Below, piece after piece: positions 24,121 through 35,200 of a stretch of 64,000 bases of DNA. The notes under the pieces were generated by a model, which saw nothing but the letters and a program-made list of their open reading frames with translations, did no database searches and had not been told where the DNA came from. Position 1 is the stretch's first letter; each line of letters starts with the position of its first letter. The position numbers and the translations under genes are program-made. Source of the DNA: Oscheius tipulae (taxonomy: Eukaryota; Nematoda; Chromadorea; Rhabditida; Rhabditidae); contig JASJZH010000006.1 of assembly GCA_037178975.1 (NCBI GenBank), positions 10,478,001-10,542,000 of the forward strand, read 5' to 3'.

Positions 24121-25795
24121 TTAATGTTTGGACTTGGGCGCCCGGATAAGGGCTTCTTGCGACGTCGAGAACACAAGTCGTCCATCTCGTGTCCAAAGTT
24201 TTCCTTCGATCAGGGTTCGAGATCCTCCTGAATCATAGTATCATCGGTTTAAGGTAGCAAATACTACGCGACACGCGTTTTATGGCTTTTTTTTTTCGCT
24301 TTTTATGGCTTCTCGACAATGATCTTAGCTATTCAACATCTTCCTCGGAAATGTATTGTGACCACGGGATCTGGGTCAAAGACTCACCAGCTATGGTACT
24401 ATGATTCTCATAGAGAAGCCAATCATCTACTCGGAATCTGTCAGAGTGCATCCAGATGCAATGGTCGAGAGTCAGGGCCATGGAAGGAATGAACCCGCGT
24501 CTGAACAATAACTAAACCATGTTTCAACAGAAGATAGGCTTACCTGCTGTGAGGTCGAAGAGCAGTTTCGATCATGGTGGCATCAGAGATGTAGGCGGCA
24601 GCAGCTGCATGCAATCTTGGATCGTCTCCTGAAAACCAAGCACTATTATTTTTGGATAATTTGATCTGAAATATTGAACTATAGAAGGGACAGCACACAT
24701 GAAAAAGTTCGTCTTTTGATCAGACCTGTGTCTCTAGGGAAGTTTGCTCAGTATCCATTTTTTTTTCAAACAGTATCGCCTTATCTCAGCATTGTTTTCG
24801 CTATTCTAATGCTATATTCCTACTGTGAAGCCTAACTGACTCACTAGTACACTCACCAATATTCTCGTTAACTTTGATCCAAACATAGGTCTTGAACTGA
24901 TCGTGATGGGGCTTCGAATCCATTTTGTCCGGCTTCAAAATGAAGTCCACGTCGACAGGACGAAACTAAACTGATAGCTGTTGCTATATAGCTCCTCTTT
25001 ACCGAGAAGACGCGATAAAAAGCCGAGGGGATCTCTTCTCTTCTGAACTTGACCATAGCCTTCATAGCTGCCGGTAGCTCCATTTTCGAGGCTTTCTCCA
25101 AAATTTCCGTCCAATCCATCAAATTTTCTGGGGAGGGCACTTCTGGCATTGCTACTTGATGAACAATAGAGTCGGGCTCTGGCTGAAAGCACATAGAAAA
25201 TAAAAAAGTTGGTTTCCTACTCTGTGAAACGAAATCTGGACAGTGAAAATTGCTTCTCCATTCTGGACAGCTTTGACCAAACGGGTACAGAAACTTCTGC
25301 CATCGCGAATTGGATCGACCTGATAGAGGATTGGTTGGTCTACATTGCCTGAAAACGCATTGTTCCAGGAAACGTTGTGTCCCACCGCTTTGAATGAAGT
25401 AACTGTGCATACTATTGGGAATGAATCCACTGGCTACAGTGGCAGTAGCCGCCGAGAGAGACTAGAACGAGATCGTACGGGTTTGACAGCAACGTACCTG
25501 TCCAATAACTTGTCCTCCATAGACATGTGGCAGTGAGAGTCTTCCTTTTAATAGATGTCTGGCTCTAAAAAGATGCATACTTCCATAAAAGCTTAACTTA
25601 CACAAAAAGATTCTTGTCAATTTTCTCCAAATTCAAAAAAGTGTCTATAAGACCCGCTTGTATATCCTCGGCCCGTGAAGAAAACTGCACGTGGGACACG
25701 TTCAATAGTGTAGGGAAATGAGGAGCAGGTGCGCAAGTGCTAGGAGGACGACTTGGTCTCCTCGATGGGGGATCCATGCTGTGTTCTTCCTCCAT
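24121..25795 (-). CDS. peroxisomal-type acyl-CoA thioesterase (TesB/ACOT8 family)
   Basis: Double-hotdog thioesterase hydrolysing acyl-CoA to free acid and CoA; ACOT8 is peroxisomal. Minus-strand exons in order: 25795-25602, 25564-25498, 25461-25386, 25348-25221, 25182-25003, 24965-24857, 24628-24544, 24500-24388, 24227-24121 (352 aa, all phases agree). Family motifs: [47 protein letters not shown], then [12 protein letters not shown] in the second hotdog and [15 protein letters not shown] near the end. The C-terminus is PKSKH. Human ACOT8 ends in SKL, a type 1 peroxisomal signal, so SKH is a position-conserved but non-canonical variant. The start ATG opens an N-terminal region of about 25 residues rich in Pro and Arg. 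The gene is divergent from the possible small gene at 25997. Confidence 0.92.
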
Positions 25796-25996
25796 TTCCC
25801 CCTGAAAAGAGCGGTCATTTCAAAACAAGCAAGGAGAATCTGATACTCGGAGAAAATAGAGCAGCGGCAAGCAAATTGCGATGCTATCTGCTGCGGTAAG
25901 TGTCGGCTAGGCTGTCTAGAACCTTAGACTAATCAGGCATGATGCAGAAAGGAACTTTTTCTCAAGAAATGGTGAGAATGTGTAGGCAGAGAGCAA

Positions 25997-26248
25997 ATGG
26001 CAGACAGCCAGACCCTGTTAGTCACGGTTTACGAGGCGGTGGTGCACAATGGACATGTTGTTTCTGAGCGTGGAAGAATCGAAGGTGATTTATGGCAATT
26101 CTCACGTCCTAGCCTTTTTTGCCTTTTCTAAAGGCAAGCCTAAAGGTTAGCTTATTCTTAAAAGCGTAAATAATAGTTGTTCGCGGTTTCTTTAGTTTCA
26201 GGTAAAGAAAGGCAAATCCTTGAATATAAGAGAGGAACTTGCAGCTGA
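25997..26248 (+). CDS. possible 48-residue small protein
   Basis: Exons 25997-26084, a 12-base microexon 26134-26145, and 26202-26248 join in phase. The product starts MADSQTLLVTVYEAVV and ends KERQILEYKRGTCS. Evidence is limited to splice-phase agreement and plausible composition. It could be part of a larger untranslated leader or a chance chain. It lies about 200 bp from the divergent ACOT8-type gene and might share its promoter. Confidence 0.3.
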
Positions 26249-27183
26249 GCATAAAATATCAGCTGTGGCTCCAGCTGTTGTGCTCCGCGGCTATTAAAGG
26301 ACTGCCCAGTACTACGATAGGCAAACTGAAACAAAAAGCATTAAATCAGATCAATACACAATTCACAACCCTGATTGGAATCATTCCATCGGTTATGTAC
26401 ATCCTCGCATCATTTCATTTTCAATTTCAGGCATTTAAAAAATCTCTGTGGGGGTCGAGACCGGTTCCAAAATTTTTGCACTGGTGAGCTGTGTCTGCGT
26501 CCTTGACCGGCTGGCAAGCCGGTCTCACTGCCATCGAGCACCTGCTGTGAAAGTGAGAGACAGGCAGGGGAAAATGCGATTACCTCGAAAATAAGAAAGG
26601 GTATAAGACTCTCAGTCGTGATCCAGAAGCTGGGCAAAACATTTGCACTGTTTTTCAAATCTGAAACTGCGGCAACACTCCATAGCACAAACACTGAAGT
26701 GCAGTTATCTGCCAATGTTGACCTAAGTTTCTTCAGCCGGCGGTACAAAGGGCGTTTATTTCTGTCACACAACCCCGGTCGCCCTGCGCAAATTGGGCTC
26801 ATTTTTTGAGGGTGCGGCTGACAGTCAGCTGTAGAAATCGATTCCATTGATACAAAATTTCGCTTTTTTGCGGGGGGAAGCGACCTTGCCCGTCTCGGGA
26901 ATCATTTCACCTTAACGCCTATCCGCTAAAAGTGACCACATGCCCGATGATTGTGTTTCATTGTTTGGTCAAGCAATCGATGTCTGTGGCAATGTGTTTC
27001 TTAAACTGGCGGTGGACTCCGCAGCACAAAAATGTCTACAACCTTTCACCGATTAGACTGTCTTATCTTTTTCTCTTTTTCTGAGCAGTCACACTACCAG
27101 GAAACTATTCTGTTGCTTTCATTACCCCTTTGCTCACAGTTTTCACATTTTCAGCTGTGTTCCGCACTAGAAATGATAGAGCA
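26249..27183. other. intergenic region upstream of GBA2-like gene
   Basis: No exon is supported. A TTTTCAG sequence at about 27149-27155 precedes the GBA2-like start codon by about 28 bases, so part of this region may be a 5'-UTR intron. Confidence 0.45.
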
Positions 27184-30100
27184 ATGACGTGGAGTGATGG
27201 TATAGACGGAGAATATGGCTGGAAAGCCCGAGGAGACTTTATTTCCCCTGAAGCCAGGACTCAAAAACCCTTCTTCCCAAGAGTATGGCATGCTATCAAA
27301 CTCTTCCCGATGCTAATAAGGTTGTCACCCGGCAATTTATGAGGTATTAATGTCATTTACAGGCTGTTGTGCTTCTGTATAAAGGAGTTTTTCGCGGGTC
27401 GCGGAGCGTTCATTGACCTTTTTTATCAGATGAAACATGATCCCCACACTGGTAAGCACATGCCAATTTGCGGGAAAAAGGGAGGCATGATTTTAGGTGT
27501 CCCTCTAGGAGGAATCGGGTGCGGATCTATAGGAACCGATTTTAGAGGAGCTTTCAATAGATACAGTCTGGTGCCGGGCAAAAAGGAACACAAAGTGAGA
27601 AACATCAAGGCGAATCAGGTGTGTAGAGTTTTAAGAGCAGTACCAAGAGTTCTAGTTTATGCTCACCGTTCACAATGAAAGCGGAGAATTTGTATACTGG
27701 ACATTGCTTACCTGTGCGGATTTCAAGAGCAACTATCTAAAAGCATGGGACGTGAAGATGAGCGGAGAAGATATCAGGTAGGAATAAGGGTACCTGTCTA
27801 CTTATTCAGAAAGCTTAACTGTTTTGTTTCTGTCCGTTTATAAGCTACACGTATGCTGGGTGCGCAACAGCTCAGTGGTTAGCGGGCTGGGCTATAAAAC
27901 TGAAATAGTGCCTGCTTTGGATCAAAATATAATCAGGTCGCTGAGGTCCCAACTTCTCATTTTATGCAACTAAAAGGTCCCAATCTTTCGCAGTTTCTCT
28001 TAGGATTTTCTGTTCGCCAATTAAATGCCTTAATTTGGCCAATCTAGAAAGACGTCTGCTGGAACCACGCTAGTTTTTAAGAAACCGCATATACGAATTT
28101 GTGTTACAGGTATCGAGGTCTTTTTCCTCGGGCCTGGAGAGAATACCATGTTCGACATTTGAACATCAAAATCATCATGGAACAGCTCTCTCCAGCTATC
28201 CCTCACGACTATGAAGACGCTTCTCTCCCCGTTGGCTTGTTCCAGTTTCGTGTACTCAACAATTCCAATAAGAACTACCGTGTCGCTCTGACTATGACTT
28301 TCCGAAATGGTACGGGTAACAGGAAATGGGATACCGAAGGAATGTGCAGGTTCGCTCTTTCTCTGAAGTTCCATATACAAATCTAGGTCGACCCTAGTAG
28401 ATGAGTCCGAATTTGCTGGATGCACCCTAAAACACGATATCCGTAGGATGCAGACGATTTATGCTGTCTGTGCCAAGAAGACGGTAGGCGACCTGTATGA
28501 CTACAAAATTGGAGTTTCAGAGTTCTGGAACCATCTCAACCTGTCATTTCTATCCAAGAGGAGATGGTGCCACTGTGAGAAGAAATCTTGAAGAACATGG
28601 TTGCTTGCTAGGAACTTCCGACACACTTTCACAAGAGCTAGGAATTGGCGTCTGTATGAGTGAAGAAGTTCTCGGTGGACAGTCAAAAGACTACCTCTTC
28701 TCGTTGGTTTGGGACATGCCAAACATTCAATTTGGACTGGGAAAGAGAGTTTACAAAAGGTAGAGAATTTGCATTAGTAGGCGACCTGTATAATGTACAA
28801 AAGTATTCAGAAGATACACGCGATTCTTCAATGGGCCGAACTCTGCAGTTAACATCACCCGTCAGGCGCTAGACCGCTGCGAGGTATGGCGAAAGACTAT
28901 TACCAGCTGGCAGGAACCAATCTTGAGCGATCCTCTTCTTCCTGACTGGTAGTTTTTGTAGTCAGCAGGCACGAAAAGGGTTTCAGGTTCAAATCAGCCC
29001 TTTTTAATGAATTGTACTACGTGGTTGATGGATCGACTACATGGGTAGAGTACGAAGAGAGTTGGCGCAAAGACGAACCGGCGATCAGTACACATACACA
29101 GAACTGGCTCAAGCAGTATGGGAGATTTGCCTATATGGAATGTGAGATCTTTTTTAACTATACCAAAACAAAGAAACTTGACAAAAACAGCCTAACTAGT
29201 CCAAATTTCCGCTCTTTATTACCTATTTTTAGCCTGGGAATACTACATGTACAACACCTATGACGTGCATTTCTACGCCTCTTGGGCCCTTCTTCAAAAC
29301 TGGCCAGCTTTAGAGATGTCAATCCAGTACGATTTTGGTAAGACATTTTACCGACTTACTTGAACAAGTTTTACAGCGGACCAGGTCTTCCGTCAAGACG
29401 ACGAGCAGGTTGTCTCCATGTTCACCTGGAAGAACATGGACAGGAAGAAGTTTGGAAAAGCACCGCATGATTTAGGACATCCGAGTAAGTAGTTATTTGG
29501 GAGTGTTCCTATCCAAATAAAATTTGACACTGACCTACCTTCCCGTTCAAAGCATGCTGTTTTTAGTGGGAGAACCGTGGATTCAAACAAATGCCTATCA
29601 ACTGCATGACACTTCCCATTGGAGAGATCTCAATCTGAAGCTGGTGCCCCTATGCTGGAGAGACTACAAGATGATTCTCAAGTCTCACTTGTCCGAGGAA
29701 GAATCAAAAAAAAGTCTGGACTACTTCTACGAAAGAGCTAAGTTCTTGGTTGAGCAAGCGATGATAGAGTGGGACACTGGAAAAGTGAAAAGAGGTGTTA
29801 TACAGAACAGTGGGACAGCTGATCAAACTTATGATGTCTGGATAATGACTGGAATCAGGTAGGACTCCGCAACTTTCAATAGAGATACGTTACAGTGCAT
29901 ATTGTGGTTCCTTGTGGCTGTGTGCCCTGGCTTGTGTTGCTGCAATGGCGATGGAGACGAAGGATTACAACAACTACAAAAAGTACAAGGAGATGCTAAA
30001 AACAGCGACAGCGGAGTACATCAGATCTCTTTGGAATGGAAGGTGAGACTAACTCTCACTCTGGGTATATCCAGTATCGTTTTAAACAACATATCGTTTT

Positions 30101-31917
30101 GCCGGGTGAGGGAAGATACGCACTAAATTTGTAGTACGTATTCTGCGCCCCTCTGTTAGCTTCTAAGTGATTGGAACTGTGATTCATATTTGAGCATAGT
30201 TGGCACAGAAAATTTATTTTTCCCAGTTTCTAGCTGGGCGGATTATGTTCTGCGAAGTTGTAGCCCTGGATCAGCTCTACAATTCTACAGATCATCGCAA
30301 AGCTCAAAAGTGCCTGGGTCTACCCGAAAAGTTAGCCAGAAATCGCGGAATTGCATGACCAAAAGCTTGAAACTCTTCGACCATATACACGCACGAGGAC
30401 CAGAAACTGGGAGAAACTCTGCCGCGCCAAAAATGCTTAGTAGTCATCATTCCGACCATTAAAAAGCTAACTTCATTTCATAACGGAGGGGCCGGAGTAG
30501 AGGTACTAGTCATAAAGGAAAGGGCGGAGGCGTACTTAGTACGTATTCTCCTACTTTTCTTTTCTCCCTCTTTCGTTTCATAGAATTTCTAACCAGAATT
30601 TCTAACAAAATTATTCTACCACATTTCTTACCCTAGGGTATGGATATGACCAAAAACAAACTGACATTGTTCCAAGTCAACCGTAATTCGTAATTCTGTG
30701 AAACTGGAACTTCTGACTAATTTTTTGAATAGACCAAATCAGTTTCGAGTTTTACAATCTTCTGAAAAGTTGTAAAGCTGATCAACAGCTGAAACCTCAC
30801 AACATATCTCAAAACTAGCTAGCACAGGTCTCGAACGTCAAAGGATTTCCTTTTCTCTGAACCCTGAAGACTCCCTCCGATCGAGAAGGGGGTGGCGGTT
30901 AACCTGCCCATTGTGATGAGTTATTGAGCTAAAATTTCAGATTCTTTAAATTCGACGAGAATCGCAGCAATCAGGAAACCGTCATGTCTGACCAGCTCTG
31001 TGGCATTTGGTTCTTAGCCATGATTCAAGAAGAAGTCCCTCTCGATGATGAACATGTCAAGTCGTCTCTTCAATCAATTTTCGAACAAAATTGGGCCAAG
31101 TTCCGTGGTGGGAAATATGGTCCGGTCAACGGGTTCATGTAAGCGATCTTCACACTTTTGAACTAAGCTTTGCAGAGAGGACAAGAAAGAGGATATTTCT
31201 TGCCTAGAGTCGGAAGAAGTTTGGACGGGTATCGCTTACGCATTGGGTTCTTTTTTCATTTCTCAGGTAAGGTGTATATATAAACAAAAAAAAAGTCCTT
31301 AGGGTATGCACGAGCACGGTTTTGCTATTACGGAAGGAATGTACACCAGTGTTTGGAACCGGTTCGGGTTGCAGTACCAGACCCCGGAGGCAATCACGGC
31401 TACGGGTTACTACAGGTAAATTGAATCAATTGTAGCTTTTGATCTTGTCTACAGCTTTGCACAGCATTACAAAGCTAGGAAGTGTTTTCGGCGTCCCAAA
31501 AATTTAGTCAGAAGTCGCAGACTTCAAGTTTCACAGCGCAAAGTACCCATGGCTTAGAACTTTGTCACTTTGTTTCATCATGAACCATACCCTAAGAACA
31601 GAAATGTGGTAGAAATGGATTTCCCATGGAGACTTTATGGCAAGCTGATCTAAACCATTGAATTTCTACGATTCGTTAGACACTGAAACGTAATACTGTT
31701 CTCTACTTGCAATTTGATCAACACTGAAAACTATCAGAGTAGTTGCACGTATTTATTCGAAAATCTATATTTCAGAGCCATTGGTTACATGAGGCCTCTT
31801 TCCGTCTGGGCGATGCGCTACGCCTACAAGATGTTCCCCAAACAGGATCCAGCTGTCCGGATTCAGGAGGAGAACGAGAAGGCTCACCTCATCACATCTT
31901 ATTGTATTGAAGATTAG
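27184..31917 (+). CDS. non-lysosomal glucosylceramidase (GBA2, GH116)
   Basis: GBA2 cleaves glucose from glucosylceramide at cytosol-facing membranes. Sixteen exons agree in phase: 27184-27320, 27363-27618, 27656-27777, 28110-28349, 28387-28483, 28521-28759, 28811-28948, 28987-29141, 29233-29337, 29377-29484, 29567-29858, 29896-30042, 30941-31138, 31176-31266, 31303-31415, 31776-31917 (859 aa; human 927). Landmarks: [39 protein letters not shown], the nucleophile region [19 protein letters not shown], the general acid/base region [25 protein letters not shown], and [14 protein letters not shown] at the end. Both catalytic carboxylates of GH116 appear conserved. Introns of 37 bp occur three times. 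Introns 3, 12 and 15 contain repeat sequence. AATAAA is at 31973-31978. An upstream exon extending the N-terminus is possible. Confidence 0.95.
27850..27930 (+). repeat. tRNA-derived repeat fragment in GBA2 intron 3
   Basis: GGGTGCGCAACAGCTCAGTGG plus TTAGCGGGCTGGGCTATAAAA resembles a tRNA 5' half with an A box. It shares AGCTCAGTGGTTA.CG.GCTGGGCTA with the copy near 60857. The B-box half is degraded, so it is not a functional tRNA; probably a SINE or tRNA pseudogene. Confidence 0.4.
30190..30930. repeat. diverged dispersed repeats in GBA2 intron 12
   Basis: Two stretches, about 30245-30460 and 30735-30930, share short ordered words with the intron at 7600-7990 and with GBA2 intron 15 (31440-31560): TTGTAG, AGCTGATCA, TCAAAAGTGC, GTCTACCCG. 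Family and ends unknown. Confidence 0.3.
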
Positions 31918-32267
31918 TCAAAAATGATTGTGTACATTTACGAGTATCTGAGTGCTACTGCTTAATTCCTTCAATAAAAATGACTTTTGCTATTCAACGA
32001 CTGACTACCGCTGTTTGTTCGAGCTTACACACACTCACACGGAGTCCAAAATATTTACCAGCTATTACCACCCACCTTCCACCTTGGGTACCTTTTGGTT
32101 AGCCTAAAAGTTATCTTATTAAATTTTCTTTCCAAAAGCAATTCTCTGATAGGCATTGTCTTATCTCTGCAGGTGTGACCTGACACTTCGTCTCTTTCGA
32201 TTTTTCTCGCTTTCATGCTCATAACTGTAAGCTTCTTTGAGGTTTTCCATAGAAAACATGTTCAGAA
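31918..32267. other. short spacer between GBA2-like and VWA-kinase genes
   Basis: 350 bp containing the GBA2-like poly(A) signal. CATGTTCAGAA abuts the next start codon and resembles a splice acceptor. The tight head-to-tail spacing would fit co-transcription with spliced-leader addition, which is inference. Confidence 0.45.
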
Positions 32268-35200
32268 ATGAAGTTTCTATTGATTCTTTTGCTCTACAAC
32301 TTTGGTATCTTGGCTAGTCCTGACTTTTGTAATGGTAAGACCCTCCATTTTTTTTAAAAGAACCATGATTCAGCCACCTGTCTACCAAAAACAAGCATAG
32401 TACCTGTATTTTCCAAGGATTCCTGCATTAAAGCAGATCTGATTAGACTACACCTCTTATCTCAAGTCAATTCCTGCTTTCGTGGATCCTTTTCGATTGA
32501 TGTTTATTTGGCTGCAAGTGAGGAATGGTTGCGGTGCTGTGACGCGAGATCTTGTTCAAGAGCGATACTGAGCATTGAAGAGGAGGAACTGTACTCGAAG
32601 AATTTTAGTGGTGAGCCAACGCTCTCAAAATTACTGTTGTTATTGAGGTGTAATCGATGACCAAGACTCCAGTGGAGTTTTCAAGATAGTCGAAGAACTT
32701 GAAGCCAAATACACAAAACCTCCATATGTTTTGACCAATTTTCTGCCATCAGAAGTCTGGAGGCTAGAAAACGTGACAGCTACATTGATTAAGGAAAAAG
32801 ACAAAGGTAGTTTTGAGGAAAAGTTCAACTTTCTTTTTGCATTTTTTCGAGTTTGTTTCACACTCCTTTTTGGTTGCTAAGCATGCTTATTCGACTTAAC
32901 AACAAAGGTACACCAGATAGCCTAGTTTGACCAGGAATATTATTGAGAAACTGAAGGAAAACACTTTGAAAGAGTCAAATCAGCGTTTCACCCATTGTTT
33001 TCATTTTCCGCGATAAGTTTTATGTCACAGTAGACATGTGTACTTTCTTACACCGAGTCGATGAAATATACTTAGAATTCTGAAAATATATGCAAAAAAG
33101 CAAAAAGCAAAGTACGATTTTTTCCGAAAAAAAAGTCCATGAAGTTTAAAAAAAAAACGTACGATTCAAACGTGACAGACAAAGACTGTGTCAGTATCAC
33201 TTTAAGGTTCTGCTGTTGATGTCAATATTAGCAATGAGACCAAAAGAATTTTGGCCTACGACGACTTACCTAAATTCTCAAAACCTATATGTTCCAGGGC
33301 TAGTAAATGTGATTCCCAATCAAACGGTTTGTATTTTTCTTTCTCAAGTTATTTAGTCTCAGAAAAGAACGACGCTAAATTTGAGCTTCGCATATTTCTT
33401 GGATTTTCTAGCCAAGGACATTTTTTGGAAGTTGTCAGTGGTTTGGGGAAATTTCTATCTGAGGAGTTGTTCGATGGACAGAGGGGTACAGTGAGTGCTG
33501 ATTGCATAAAATGTACATTGCAAACCTTGCAGATCCTCATTTTCGGTCCCAGAGCCAAAATCCTTGCCAGATGTCGGTGGTACAATGCTCACCAGTGTAT
33601 TTTGACCCTACTAGCTAAAGGAAATAGCTCTATTTATGTAAAAACTGACACAGTTAGCCGTGATGACGTGGAATTTGCTCCAGATGTCATGGGCTTCATG
33701 AGAAGAGAAGCCATTAAGGAAAGAGAGCTACCGCCGGTACGCATCACTGTTTGCAAACCAGCTTTTCAGACCCTTGTCCTAGTCCTCAGCGACTTCATCT
33801 CTGTCAATTTCCTCGACAGCAAGTACATTTTTCAAAAAGCTCTGAAAGCGCAGAAAGTTGCAATTGTTTACGGTATTATTTTACCGTGGAATAAGTTGGA
33901 CAAGTCTACTGTGATGAAGTAGAGAATCTGTTAACACGCTTCAATTTATGTTACTAGATACTATGGCAAATTGTTAAGTGCAGAAGATTTGTATCCTATG
34001 GTGGTTTTCGGCGACCTGAACAACATAACTGATCGCATTCTTAATATCAGTTTTGATAAACCAGCTATTAACGATAGTGAGTACAAGTTCTGCTGACAAT
34101 AATTATAGATTTAGGTATCAGCACGACGCTTACACCTAGTCAAACAAGAGTTCCGATAACAGGTATGTACAGTCAGTCTATACAGTTGTTTTGATTAAGA
34201 AACACCCCACCCGTCGGATGTTGTCGTTGTTTTGGCCTTAGCCTATTGGACTAACGCAATGGAACTGGAGCTAGTGAAAAATTTCCTGATAGATACTGCT
34301 GCGAATTGTGTCACTGATGAGAAAAAATACGCTATTCAGAAGGATGAAGACGAGAAGAAAACTGTTTTCTGTTCTGAGTGAGTTAGTCTTGGAAATGGTA
34401 ACCATAACTTTAAAAATCTCTCCCGTACGGGCTCGGTATGTGCCACATTGCACATTCGGTACTACCTCGCTAGATGTACTTTAAATTTCTGACTCCTAAG
34501 GGACTTCTTTACAATGAAAATCGAGTTCAAACAATCTTACAAGGTAAGGTTACCAAGTGGAGATTGGCAGTTTTTAAATCTACATAGCTCGGCCTAGAGA
34601 GACGGTCGAGCAACCCGAAATGGAATGCCCTCAAATACTGGCTTTGTTCTCTAGCTAAAGTCCCTCTACTGGTTGCCAATTTCCACCTTCTCCTTGCAAT
34701 CTTCCTTTGTTAGACTAGGAAATCTGATTCAAAACTACCAGGAAGCACCGCTGGAACGCTATCGTCTCATTTTGATACCTTACAAGCGAGAGATTGTCTG
34801 TGCCGCCAGCGTAATTGGGGGAAAACTATGAAACCTTTGGATAGTCTCAACAGCCACAGAAAATCGTGGTTCTCCTGTGAAAGTTTTCTAGCAGGATAAT
34901 TCATTTTTCAGACGTAAATGTTTTGTGGACCAAGTCGATTTGCTCAATTCGTCGAACGCTGTCTCTGTATACGACAACACTGTTGATGTAATCCAGTTTA
35001 TAATCTCAAACACTTTCCTTTCAGCTTATAAAGCATGCTCTGGATACCTTGAAACCGAGTCGAATGCCTACTAGTAGAGAATCAACTGTCTTTTTGGTCA
35101 CCAACTACGTTTCTGGAAAGTTTTTGAGGGACTTAGATGATAGTCAGTCAGAGTTCCGAACAAACTTATCTTTTGTCGATTTTCAGGTAAGATACATAGT

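Noticed and set aside
24120-24250. tRNA-like GGGTTCGAGATCCTCC on the plus strand
   Set aside because: The segment is the antisense of the last exon of the acyl-CoA thioesterase and lacks a foldable tRNA.
33327-33356. 30-bp GT..AG intron in the kinase ectodomain
   Set aside because: It is shorter than any supported intron here and the frame is open through it, so it is treated as coding; transcript data could reverse this.
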